64,000 nt of DNA, taken from NCBI GenBank assembly GCA_026826555.1, contig JAKSZT010054334.1:31027072-31091071 (forward strand). The letters run 5' to 3'. This document shows, one piece after another, positions 20,281-30,908 of the stretch. The notes below the pieces were generated by a model. That model made no database searches. It saw only the letters and a list, made by a program, of their open reading frames with translations, and was not told the origin of the DNA. The position numbers and the translations under genes are program-made. Positions within the stretch are counted from its first letter, which is position 1. Every line of letters begins with the position of its first letter. Source of the stretch: Tolypeutes matacus (Eukaryota; Chordata; Mammalia; Cingulata; Chlamyphoridae).

Positions 20281-22870
20281 TCTTTAACTTATAGGCACAT
20301 TCATTAACTACTTAGAAAATGAATTAAGTTTACCAAGACTTTTTAGCATTTTCAATATCCCTCTGCATATGATCTAGAATAGAAGAGATCTTATTCATCA
20401 GGCATATAGGTACAGTACTTAATACTAATACATGCATTAATCAATGCACAAGTCCCTCTTTGAACTGCAGTTAATAGATCTAAGCTCCAGGTTTGCAATA
20501 CCATACATATTATCTTTCCATGGGAGCAGGCTGTAATGCCGATTGTGTTTGTTTAAGTTCTGCTAACATTACTCTGATAATTATTGCTCCACTTGGTCTG
20601 TCCTTCACACAGCCAGAATGCTGCAGTACTGTTGGCCCTAGAGAAATGCTCTAATATTTCACCAGCCTGGTACATATCGCTCTTTGGCACTCAGAAACAG
20701 AGCCAGTCTGGAAGCAATGTCCATTGTAAATCTGGCCATATTGAGCCATCACCGGCTCCTGCAAGAGTCCAAAACTGCAAAGTACTTTCCATACACTTCA
20801 GGAGCATGTCTAGATGTGGTAATACTTTTATTGTTTTAGGGGTCATAGTGACCAAACTAGCCAATAACTCAAATGGAGAGGGACCTTGCATGGTGCTAAA
20901 GGCCTGGTTTGAATGCACACTAGAGTTTGACAATACTGAAGTTTCTCTCTTTTAATTTTTATATACTTTCTAAATACTTCCAATGCAGTTTATAACATAT
21001 CAAATAAACGGACCTATTTTATTTTACTTTCACTCCTTTACCATGATTACCTTAATTAACAGGTATTTTACTTTAGCAATACAGGAAAAACGACTTTCTC
21101 CATTATTTTATGAATACTGAGGATTCCCAGTGAAATCAAGATTATCTTCCGCCAACCACCACTTTAATATGCAGATTGAGGTGGCCTTTGACAAGTGTCC
21201 CTGTTATTAAGTTACTTTTTGGTATCAGTCTCAATTTAAGTTTTTTATTTAATAATGGCTTCCTGGAATTAGCCATTTAAGTATTTCAGTTTAGAAGATG
21301 CTTTTGCCAACTTCCTATAATCAACCATAACTACATAGACTACTTACTTTGATTCTATTCTGGGAAAACTAGTCATTTCAGTTTAGGACAGATCTACATT
21401 TCCTTCTTTAACTTAATTTTATTAAACAGAAACTTATAACTTTTATCATCCTAAAGATTTAATACATATCATGCTTATTTATTTAATTGGTATTCTATAA
21501 ACCTAGGGAGGTTACACCCAAGCTAAATAAAATGGAAACCATTATAGTTTATGCAAGAAATATTCTTTTTTCCTTCCTTCACGGGAGGCTAAAACCTCTT
21601 TTCTTTAATAAAATTCTAAAATGTGAATATCCTTAAAAGCATACTGACTACTAGGTTCTTGAATATATTATAATTCCTTAATTTGTTTTAATTATAATTT
21701 AGTAAAGATCTTTTCATAGCTTTAAAGGACTTTTTCTTTACTTACTGAAATTTGACAATTGAATTATTAATTACTCTATTTTAAGGCTGTTAAAAGTTTT
21801 AAATTGGGGAATTACAGGACAAACTATGATTCTTAATTCCTCACCCTAGTAGATAGAGTTTTAAGCTAAACTTACATTTCCCTATCTTGTCACACCTATC
21901 CCTTCCCCCATAGGTCTTGCAAAGAGAAGAAGGCCCTGAAGGACTGGGCAGGTCAAAGAGCTTAGGAGAAACTTAACCTTTCCCAATAGTTTCTATATTC
22001 AGATTTCTATATGACCTTTCCATTCTGCTTAGCCTAATTTGGGATCCAGGAATATTCATTTACATATAAGTGCATATTTAATTTTTTAACAATTTGAATA
22101 GAGCTCTTTTGAGAATTTTCATTTGTTAATTTGGTATTACCATCCTGATGTATGAAAATATACGCTGAACACATAGACACAAATGGGGAGTTAGACACAG
22201 AAACACACAACTCACCAATGCTACTTATAATTTTCATTCTCTTACAAAATAAGTTTAACTGTAATAAATATTCAAAAGATCTCTTTGAGGGCTATTTCCA
22301 ATTAATCAGCACCATCACCATGCAGTTTTGCAAAGAATTTTGTTCTTTTTTAGTTATTGGCTTATAACCAAACTCTTCCCAATGCTTTAAAATATAATCT
22401 ACAATATTTTCCTTTACTTCAGAGCTCTGCTTATTTCCCATTTTGGCTTTGACAGACCTTGGATGAGCAACACTAATTCCAGTATATACTCACTGAGGTC
22501 ATTGAAGTCTCAGGGAAAACTGGTTTCTCTCATAATTTGCTGCTTTTAGGAACCTTGATGCTCAAGGTAGGAGGCCCCCCACTCCAAAATTCTGAGAAGT
22601 AACAGGACTCTGGTGGCCACTGGACTGGAAGAGTTGGATATCCAACCTTGAGGGTCAAGAATTCCACCAGGCAGCAATCTCCTCAAAGGTCATGGGATCC
22701 CTCTGGGTTCTTGACCAGAGTAGGTAAATTGGAGTCCATACCTGGATAATCATGAGAGAAAGCAGGTCTATTAACATCAGTGGAAGGACTGGAGACAGGG
22801 GTGTCTCAAATTTATCATGCAGAAGTTGCCATGGATACACACAGGAGAGAATAGTTACCTTTACAATGGT
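20281..22870 (-). mobile_element. Provirus interior, AT-rich, no readable pol
   Basis: Where pol and the surface part of env should lie there is AT-rich sequence with no frame over about 120 codons and no reverse transcriptase or integrase motif I can read. 21,170-22,330 is collinear with outer-ERV sequence on both sides of the provirus (18,130-19,099 and 25,497-26,000). The uninterrupted form of the target site, CTAG, is at 21,846-21,849. Confidence 0.6.
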
Positions 22871-23112
22871 AAGCAAGTGCACCTAAGGGTGAGACTGGTC
22901 CTGAAATAACCATAAGCAAAGGCAAATTCAGTTTAGAATTACCATAATAATAGTAAGCATGCAGGAGGGTGAGGCTTGACTTGAAGTAACCATAAACAAA
23001 GGTAAGTTGGTCTAGGATTACCAACATAACAGGGCAAGTCTAAGGGCTAAGCTAGTAAGCTAGTCACCAAATAACCATAATCAAAGGTAAGTTTAATTTA
23101 GAATTACCACTC
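22871..23112. repeat. Three degenerate tandem units of about 80 bp
   Basis: Units at 22,871-22,954, 22,955-23,034 and 23,035-23,112 share a core like 'aataaccataa(g/a/t)caaaggtaagtt' followed by 'ttagaattacca'. Related but shorter units occur at about 14,870-14,960 in the outer ERV. Confidence 0.7.
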
Positions 23113-23900
23113 TTAACTCTTAGTTACAATTTCTAGTAAGTTTTCACTTAAAAACAAATTGGGTACTTTTGTTTATTAACTAAGCAACTAAAACTATTCG
23201 ATTAATAACATTAATGTTGCTAAGTTTTCCCACTTTTCTTGCAATTGACCTAATTCCCTTTGTGATTTTTTAAAATACATTAAATCCAATTGCAAGATAA
23301 AATTGATATTTAAAGACTGATTTTTAGGTTACCTTTCACCATTATCCAATTTGTAACAAATGAACCCCAAATCTAATTTATGAGTTCCTAGGCACGAGCA
23401 GATTGACCAAGTTAAAGTAAGCACAGGTTATAACTGAAAAGAGACTTTTGCACATTTACTTAGCCTGGGGAAAGGCTGATGGAAGCCATTCTCCAGGAAC
23501 ATTTTAATCTTCATTGATGACTTATGAGGAGGCTTCCTCTTCTACAGTGCAGAGGTTTAGATCTTGATTCCCCATTCATTCCCCTTATTAGGCACAACCA
23601 GATGAAAGAGGTCTGGTGTGTCATGTTAGGACCAAGTAAGTGACTTTCATGTTAATTAAGAAATTAAGAATCTTACCTGCCATGTCAAGGGTCACCTGAG
23701 GCTCCTCCTGGTTGATGGTTCATGCATGGGTTCAGGACCCTTCCATTCTCCCCTGGGGCCAGGCTTCAGCAGTCTGGGTGGTGAGGCAGCTTGTGGCCAG
23801 GTTCCTGCTGATGTGGATCCTGGATCCGGGTGGCCCTGAGGTGATGGTGCCTATAATGGTGGCAGCTAAAAGTTGAGCCTGCTTCTGGTCCTATGCCTGC
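23113..23900 (-). mobile_element. Provirus interior between tandem units and gag remnant
   Basis: Composition shifts from AT-rich to GC-richer near 23,690, as the gag-derived part begins. On the minus strand 23,690-23,900 would be the end of gag or its junction with what follows; I see no zinc-knuckle motif. Confidence 0.5.
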
Positions 23901-24100
23901 CCCTCCTCACTTGCTCCATCTTGGCAGCATGGTCTTGATTGTTGAAAACTGAGAATACTGTTTCTAAAAGGGAGTTAATGGAAGTTTGGGGATCCAGAGA
24001 CAGTTTTGCAGCTTCTTACCGATACCCAAGGCAGAATGGCTAAGAAAGTGAGCTCCTAGGAGGATCTGTCCTTCCCTAGAGTCAGGAATTACCAGAGGGT
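23901..24100 (-). pseudogene. gag remnant (capsid C-terminal region)
   Basis: Minus-strand translation gives 'GQILLGAHFLSHSALGIGKK' near 24,010-24,070 and 'LLETVFSVFNNQDHAAKMEQ' near 23,912-23,970. Order and character match the end of capsid and the charged linker in gammaretrovirus-like gag. Stops and a frameshift separate them. This supports the 5' LTR being on the right and the class I assignment. Confidence 0.65.
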
Positions 24101-24984
24101 ATTTTTATTGCCTCTACCAGCTTTCCTTGAAATAAGGCTGAGTTTTTAGGTTCTGCCTCTGAGTAATTTCCCTGAGCTTATTAAGAGGTCTCTGGCCCTC
24201 CAATCTGTCTGTCCTCTTCTTCCCTCTTACACAGGCTTAACTGGAATTCAGGGTCCCATACAAAGCCCACTCCTGGCCATACTGCAGCCACATGGTGCGG
24301 CTGGAAAAGATTAGCCTCTTCCTTTTTAGACTATCAGTAGACAGGTTGTCCTGATTCCTGAGAAGACACCCTAGTGGGGAGTCTGCTGGAATGCTAGAGG
24401 CTGTGCCCATTGTTATAGGGAGAAATGTAAAAAGTAAGTCCTGTCAGCCAATCCAGTGTCCCAGATCCCAGTCTGACTAAATTTTTTGCCCTCCAAACCG
24501 AAGCACCCAAGTTACTTAAGTCTTGGGGAAGATTTGAAGTTGTTGCCTTGGTTCTCACCATCCCGAAAACACAGAAGCCATGCTGCCGGGCTTTCCCAAG
24601 GTGACCTAGGATTTGGGGGACACCCGGACCTAGGTTCCAGAAAAGGGGTTGGCTTGAAACCTCTCTTTTGGCCTACTCTTGCAGAGGTCTTAGAAAGTGG
24701 CCACGATGGAGGCTACTGCCAGGGACCAAGTTTTGCAGTTAAAATGGACATTAAGAAGCAGAAACTGATTGTTCTGTGGCTTACAGGCAAACAGTTTCAG
24801 GGGCCCCAGAGGTAATGAATTAATAGGAAACTCTGGGGGCTGAGTAAGAAACAAACCTCTGGGTATGGCTCAGGATGGAGTTTTGGGGGTCTCATTAATA
24901 AAACAAGAGAGTACAGAGACTCTAATGAAAAAGTCTAGACTCACCAGTCTTTGTAGGGTGTTGGGGAGCATTATTTGCTTCTGT
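24101..24984 (-). mobile_element. Provirus leader and gag 5' part, unreadable
   Basis: GC content is as in the gag remnant, but no continuous minus-strand frame exists. A 109-codon plus-strand frame at 24,486-24,815 is antisense to gag and has no recognisable features. Confidence 0.5.
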
Positions 24985-25002
24985 CTCCTGGCTGGCTCGC
25001 CA
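24985..25002 (-). promoter_or_regulatory. Primer-binding-site candidate
   Basis: Four bases inside the 5' LTR edge, the minus strand reads TGGCGAGCCAGCCAGGAG. The leading TGG pairs with the universal CCA end of a tRNA and the position is right. I cannot assign the tRNA with confidence. Confidence 0.55.
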
Positions 25003-25006
25003 AATA

Positions 25007-25492
25007 TGTTAGCAGAACACTCTGGATTCTGGGCTTCTAGGTTCTTGACTATGTTGCATAAAAAAATTTAAGGATGTTCCATAGAATAGGCAATGGAGTA
25101 AAGAGTTTATTAAGAAACAAGAAAAAAATAAAGTACACAGCCAAGGCATGTGCTACAGGGTGAAACATGCACATGGGTCCCCAAGTTAGGCTTTTTAAAG
25201 AACTTTCCTCCTTCCCTTTCCTAATGTTGGGGAGGGGCCCCAGTTGTTTGCTGTTCTGATTGGTTGCTCCAACTGTTAGCTCTCAGGGGGCCAATGGGGA
25301 AGCCTGTTGTTCGGAGTTATCCGGGGCTTCCCCTTGACCATAGAAAGAGTTCCAAATGGGATCTCATGGCCAGGGTCTAGGAGGGGTCTTTCTGGCTTTG
25401 TTCTTAGTAGCAGGGTCTGGGCAGGGAAACATGGCCATGTTTTCTGCCAGGTCCTAGCTGCCTTCGCTCATTCCCTTTACTAATCTGCCTCA
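25007..25492 (-). mobile_element. 5' LTR of the provirus
   Basis: 486 bp, TG to CA. It carries, in minus-strand order, a CCAAT-type box (ATTGG near 25,259), a TTTAAAAAG TATA-like element (25,191-25,200) and AATAAA (TTTATT at 25,106-25,111). It aligns along its length with 19,100-19,756 apart from the SINE, and with the solo LTR at 3,876. Confidence 0.85.
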
Positions 25493-25496
25493 CTAG

Positions 25497-26404
25497 TGGA
25501 TAGAATTCTAAGCTAAACTCACATCTCCCTGATCTTTCTACATCTAGCCCATCCTCCATAGTTTTCTAAACTGGTTTTAATGAGTCATGGTTAGGAGAAG
25601 ACCCTGGGGGTAGGATAGGCTATAGAAAGATTGTGGAGGAATTCAGGACAGCCTTCTTAGTTTTTTGTTTTTTTCTCTTTAGTTTCTTCAGTCTGATTTT
25701 TAAAGGACCTTTTTCACCATGTTTGGCTTTTCTAATTTGTGCACCAGGAGTATTCATTTACATATATAGCACTTATTTAATTTGTAGCTATTTGAATAAA
25801 TGTCTTTCAAGAATTTTCATTTGTTAATTTGATATTAACATCCATAGATATGAAAAATATGCACTGAACAAACAGACAGACAAAAATAGAGTTAGACGCA
25901 CCAAGAGAAACATAAAACTCACTAATTTGACTCATAATTCTCACTCTTTTGGTATGGTTGTCTCCAGGTTTTCCATCATTCCACATGTCTGGTTTTTACC
26001 TCTTTTAAGATCTCCTTTGGGAATAGTGTTGCTTATAATATGTAAGCTCGTTCTTGGAAACACCTTTATAAATATACAACTTGGAGAAAAATTATCTAGG
26101 CATTATTTGGTTAACAGGTTTTTAGAAAGGAAGGTACATTTAGGAAGCTAAGCTTCGAATATTTGGTTTTAATTCAGTAGTTAAGTTCCCCTCCCACTAG
26201 GCCTTTGCATTTCAGGTTTCTTTCAGTTCTTACCTAGCTGTTCTTGGGGTTTTTCCTAGGGGCATCTAGGATAATACCTTTTCCAGTGTCCTTCTTTGGA
26301 ATATGCACATTGATTGGTTCTTATTTTCAAAATTTCTCCCCTCCCTGGAGGGTTGAAGTTGAGCCCAGGGGTCTTACCTTTTTGAGGCAGTTCTGATTGT
26401 TTTT
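25497..26404 (-). mobile_element. Outer ERV internal region, right part
   Basis: Continues the outer ERV where it was cut at 19,099: it opens 'tggatagaattctaagctaa', matching the inner paralogue 'tagatagagttttaagctaa' at 21,850. Similarity runs to about 26,000 (e.g. 'attttcatttgttaatttg'). AT-rich, no frame. Confidence 0.65.
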
Positions 26405-26591
26405 TTTTTTTTTTTTTTTTAAAGATTTTTATTTATTTATTCATTTATCCCCCCCTTGCTGCTTGTGCTCGCTGGGTCAGCTAACCACGCCGTGCGGGCG
26501 GGCTTGCCTTCACCAGGAGGCCCCAGGAACCGAACCCGGGGCCTCCCATATGGTAAACGGGAGCCCTACTGATTGAGCCACAGCCGCTTCC
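26405..26591 (-). mobile_element. Complete tRNA-derived SINE (DAS type)
   Basis: Same body as the 19,167 copy, inverted, with the A/(AATA)n tail at left (T run from about 26,400). Target duplication CTGATTGTTTTT at 26,393-26,404 and 26,592-26,603. Confidence 0.95.
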
Positions 26592-26603
26592 CTGATTGTT
26601 TTT

Positions 26604-26999
26604 GATTAGAGCTGTGGGTAGGATAATTCACATTCTGAAGTGCAGGTTTTGTTTAACTCAGTCCCTATTGTAATAAACTTCACAGGCAATGCTAACTAAA
26701 CTAGTCTCCCATCAATTTTCTCTAGCTTCCTTGTATCTGGAGAACTTTGGATAATAAAGGTTATATTTAAATGTCTGTTATTTTCTGGACTTTCTGGATC
26801 TATATTAGTATATTGTTGATAGGCAGTATACATACTTCTAGGAAAGTGGAGAGACTTTCTTCTGATATTTATATTATTTCACTTACCCTTTGTAAGTTCA
26901 GGGGCCTCTTTCTACTCTAAATTAGCCCCATCCTCAGCACAATTAGCATTCCATTTAAGATTCTTTACTGGTGCTGCTAATTTCTCTCTTGCATACCCT
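26604..26999 (-). mobile_element. Outer ERV interior or LTR, unresolved
   Basis: AT-rich, no frame or family phrase. It lies between outer-ERV internal sequence and the LTR end; the boundary between them is not visible. Confidence 0.4.
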
Positions 27000-27250
27000 G
27001 GCTTTGTTAGGATTTTTTTTTTTTTTTTCCTGTTTATCTGTTTCCTGCTCTGCTTCTTTATTTACTATTTCCGCTCATCTCCTCTTTTTCACAAGACCTC
27101 AATACCAGTCCAATTACACATTGGAATAATTAAGCTTTTTATTTTCTCTGGGTCCTTTTTATAGCATGGGCCACCATTTTCCCCCTTATGTAACTCTATA
27201 TAATGATTTAGTAGTCATAATTATTTGTTAATTCTTAACCCACAGTTACA
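27000..27250 (-). mobile_element. Outer ERV, right (5') LTR, terminal part
   Basis: On the minus strand this begins TG, runs AT-rich for 85 bases and then has TATAAAAAGG (27,154-27,163), a well-formed promoter element. Its terminal 60 bases resemble the end of the left LTR (15,026-15,057). The plus strand ends CA at 27,250, followed by ATAT and the continuation of the L1. Confidence 0.55.
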
Positions 27251-27771
27251 ATATTGGTCTATAGTTTTATTGGGATGACTCTGTCTGGTATTGGTATCAG
27301 GGGAATACTAGCCTCATAGAATGATTTGGGAAGTTTCCTGTTCTCTTTTATATTTTCAGAAGAAAATTTGAAGATTAGTATTAATTCTTCTTTAAATAAA
27401 TAAAGAATTTAAATATTTTAAATATATTAAATAGTGAAAGCCATCTAATCTTGGGTTTTTCTTGATGGGATGTTTTCAGATTACTAATTTAATTTCTTTT
27501 CTTGTTACATTTTCTATTTCTTCTTGAGTCAGTTTTGGTAGTTTATTTGTTTCTAGGAATTGATCCATTCTGTATAGTTTATCCAATTTGTTGGTATACA
27601 GCTGCTCATAGTATTCCCTTATTATCCTTGTTATTTCAGTAAAGTTGGCAGTGATGTTCCTTCTTTCATTTCTTGTTTTAGTAATTTGAGCCTTCTCTTG
27701 TTTTCTTGCTCAGTTTATCTGAAGTTAAGCCAATTTTTTCGATCTTTTCATTTTGCATTCATTGATTTTCT
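27251..27771 (-). mobile_element. Old L1, piece 3 of 5 (ORF2 reverse transcriptase, central part)
   Basis: Opens 'atattggtctatag', the exact continuation of the L1 text cut off at 13,856. It goes on with antisense reverse-transcriptase sequence ('ggtattggtatcaggggaat', 'aattgatccattctgtatag'). It ends at the 13-bp TCATTGATTTTCT (27,759-27,771), duplicated at 28,194-28,206. Confidence 0.85.
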
Positions 27772-28193
27772 TTTCTTTTTAAAAAAGTATTTTTAAAGAT
27801 GCTTAGATTACATAAATGTTACACAAAAATTATAGGGATTCCCATGTTCCCCACCTCCCACACCTCCCACAACCTCCCACATAAACATCTTTCATTAGTG
27901 TAGCATATCATCTGCAATGGATATACACATCCTGGGGCTTTGCCACTAAGCATGGACCATAATTCATATTGTAGACCATACTCTCTCCCACACAGTTCTG
28001 CATGTTATATGCTGATGTAAAATAGCCTATATCTGTCGTTGTGATGTCACTCAGGATAATTCCCAAGTCCCAAAAAAGCCCCTGTATTACAACTGCTTTT
28101 CCCGCTCCCTGTCCCGAAAGCGTCCAGTGGCCACTAACTCCACATCGATGTTATAATTTCTTCCATTGCTTGAATCACAATATGTCTACAACA
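27772..28193 (-). mobile_element. L1 3' UTR retroposon inserted in the old L1
   Basis: A T-rich left edge (minus-strand A tail), then 'aaagatgcttagattacata' and 'gggattcccatgttcccc', phrases of the xenarthran L1 3' UTR. A perfect 13-bp target duplication flanks it (27,759-27,771 and 28,194-28,206). Confidence 0.85.
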
Positions 28194-28206
28194 TCATTGA
28201 TTTTCT

Positions 28207-30445
28207 GTATTTTTCTATTCTTTATTTCATGATTATGAAATCATGAAACTTATTGTTATTACGCAATAATAAGTTTGGCACTTTCAACACCCCATTTTCA
28301 ATAATGGACAGCACAACAATATGAAAGATTAACAAGGAAACATAAGATGTAAGCAACACTATATAATTATTGCTGAATTGCCTTTTTCTCCCTTCATTTC
28401 TGTTAGTTTTTGCTTCATATATATTTGGGTTCTGTTGATAAATGAATATATATTTATAATTACTCTATCTTCATATAATTACCCTGTTATAATTATAAAT
28501 TTTCCTTTTGCCTCTAGGTAGAATTTTTATCTTAAAGTATATTTTGTCTGATATTAGTATAGCCACTCCAGCTCTATTTTGATTACAGTTTGCATGGTAT
28601 ATGTTTTCCTATCCTTTTACTTTCAATCTATTTGTGTCTTTGAATGTAAAGTGCACATCTTATATACACTGTATACTTGGATCATGTTTTTTAGAAAATC
28701 CATTCTGCTAATATCTGCTTTTTGATGGAAGTATTTAAACCATTTACATTTAATATAATTACTGATAAGATACGATTCATGTATGCCATTTTGCTATTTA
28801 TTTTCTATATGCCTTATGTCTTTTTTTTTTTATCCCTCTATTCCTCCATTTCTTTCTTCTTTTGTGTTAAATAATATATTTTTTTAGTGTATTATTTTAA
28901 TTCCCTTGGCATTTCTTTTACTATATGTTTTCTTAATGATTGCCTTGGGGATTATAATTAAATCTTAATTTAAAATAATCTATTTCAGATTACTACCATC
29001 TTAATTTCAATATTATACAAAATCTTTCATGCAATATAGCTACATTCCCTCCTCCCTCCTTTGTGCTGTTATTGTCATCTCTACACATTATAAACATGCC
29101 AATTCAATTGTCTTTTAAATCAGATAGCAGAAGAAAAGAGTTACAAAAATACATTTATATTTTGTATTTACTATGCAGTCACCTTTACTGGTACTCTTTA
29201 TTTCTTTGTATGAATTCAAGCTACTGTTTAGTTTCCTTTGTTTTCAACTTGAAGAGTTCTAGTCATTTCTTATAGGGTGGGTCTGCAAGTGATTGATTCT
29301 CTCAGTCTTTGTTTATCTGGGACTATCTTAAAATTTTCCCCATTTCTGAAGGACAATTTTCCTGGAATTCTATAGAATTCTATAGAATTCTCGGTGGAAT
29401 TCTTTTTTCCTTCAGCATTTGAGTATGCCATCCACTGCCTTCTGGCCTCCATGATTTCTAATGAGAAGTCAACTGATATTCCTAACGTACATAATGAGTC
29501 TTTTTATCTTGCTGCTTTTAAGATTCTCTCTTGGTCTTTGACAATTTGACTCTGATGTCTAGGTGTGATGTGTTTGAGTTTTTCCTACTTGGGATTTGTT
29601 GACTTGGAGTTTGTTGAGCTTCCTGGATCTGTAGAGTAATACTTGTCATCAAATATAGGAAGTTTTCAGGTATTACTTCTTTGTATATTTTTCTGTCTCT
29701 TTCTTTCCTCTACTTGAATTTTCATTTATGTATACATTATTATGCTTGATGTTGTCCCACAAGTCTTTGAGGCTCTGTTCCTTTTCTTTTTTCTTTCTGT
29801 TCCTCAAACTGGACAATCTAAACGAACTTACCTTCATATTTTCTGATTTATTTTTTGCCAGCTGACATCTGCTGTTGAGTCTTACTACTAAATTTTGCAT
29901 TTAAGTTATTTTACCTTTCAACTCCAGAATTTCTATCTGGTCATTTAAAAAATATAATTTCTATCTTTTTCTATTCTCTTTATTGATATTCTCTATTTGG
30001 TGAGACATCATTCTCATATTTTTCTTTAATTCTTTGGACATGGTTTAATTTATTTCTTTGAATATATTTATAATATTGATTTAAAGTCTTTGTTTAGTAA
30101 TTCCAATGTCTGGGTTTCCTCAAAGACAGTTTAATTGACTGCTTTTTCCCCTCTGTACAGGCCATACTTTTTTGTGTGTCTTTTAATTTTTGTTGAAAAT
30201 TGGACATTTAAAATAATAAAATGTGAAAAATCTGGAAATTGTTTTTGTTGTTGTTGCTGCTGCTACTGTTTTAGTTGTTGTTGTTTAGTGTCTTTCCTAA
30301 GATAATTTTGCAAAGTCTGTATTTTTTGTTATGTGCTGCTTTTGGTTAGCTTGGTGGTCAGCTAGTGATTGGACAGAGATTTCTGTAAACACCTTGAGCC
30401 AATATTCCCCACCCATTCCAAAGAGTTCTGTGAGTTTTGAGGCAC
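28207..30445 (-). mobile_element. Old L1, piece 4 of 5 (ORF2 N-terminal part through 5' region)
   Basis: Antisense L1 from the ORF2 endonuclease side ('agtatagccactccagctct', 'ttttactttcaatctatttg') through a typical old-L1 5' region ('aagattctctcttggtcttt', 'gttgagcttcctggatctgt', 'tgttgaaaattggacattta'). 28,276-28,366 inside it is in the opposite orientation. An 11-bp unit is repeated at about 29,366-29,396. No ORF remains. Confidence 0.8.
28276..28366 (+). mobile_element. Inverted L1 ORF2 piece within the minus-strand L1
   Basis: 'tttcaacaccccattttcaa' and 'gattaacaaggaaacataag' read as sense L1 ORF2 upstream of the reverse transcriptase, opposite to the L1 around it. A near-perfect hairpin (28,247-28,275, arms AACTTATT/AATAAGTT) lies at its left junction. 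Confidence 0.6.
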
Positions 30446-30908
30446 TGTGATAGGCAGAATAATGGTCCCCTAAAGTTGTCCATGTCCTAATCCCCAGAAT
30501 TTATGAACATGTTACTTCACATGGTGAAAGGTACTTTGTAGCTATGATTAAGTTAAGGATTTTGATATTAGTAGATTATTTTTGATTGTATGGGTGTTCT
30601 TTTAAGGGAAAGAGGGAGGCAGGAGAGTCAGAGTCAGAGAAGAAGATGTGATGACAGAAACAGAGGTTAGAGTGATGAAAGGTCATGATCCAAGGAATGC
30701 AGACAGGCTCTAGAAGCTGAAAAAAACGGCAAGGAAACATTCTCCTCTGGAATTGCCAGAAAACTTGAAGTTCTACCAACACCTTAATGTTAGCCCAGTG
30801 AAACTGATTTCAGGCTTCTGACCTTCAGAACCATAGGATAATAAATGTGTGTTGTTTTAAGCCACTAAGTTTGTGGTGATATATTTCAGCAGCAACAGAA
30901 AACTGAAA
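30446..30908 (+). mobile_element. MLT1-like LTR (MaLR), inserted in the L1
   Basis: Opens 'tgtgataggcagaataatgg' and ends with 'gtttgtggtgatatatttca' and a decayed terminus near 'gaaaactgaaaa'. An AATAAA signal lies near 30,840 before the usual 'gtgttgttttaagccactaa'. L1 5' sequence continues on both sides. No clear target duplication. Confidence 0.9.

Larger units (their letters stand above)
19100..25492 (-). mobile_element. Class I (gammaretrovirus-like) endogenous provirus, full-length layout, decayed
   Basis: Two related LTRs (25,007-25,492 as 5', 19,100-19,756 as 3') enclose about 5.25 kb. A 4-bp duplication CTAG (19,096-19,099 and 25,493-25,496) brackets the whole. On the minus strand the order is 5' LTR, primer-binding-site candidate, gag remnant, a long AT-rich stretch with no readable pol, env transmembrane remnant, polypurine tract, 3' LTR. 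All coding pieces carry stops or deletions, so it cannot make virus proteins. The paralogous uninterrupted site survives at 21,843-21,870. The class I assignment rests on the 4-bp duplication, the gag capsid end and the env fusion-peptide type. Confidence 0.85.

Noticed and set aside
24486..24815. 109-codon plus-strand open frame in the provirus
   Set aside because: Antisense to gag-derived sequence, no similarity to antisense retroviral proteins that I can judge; treated as a shadow frame.
13857..27250. A novel multigene system in the 13-kb stretch lacking named repeats
   Set aside because: Ends, target duplications, LTRs and gag/env remnants explain it as nested ERVs. No non-retroviral coding potential was found.
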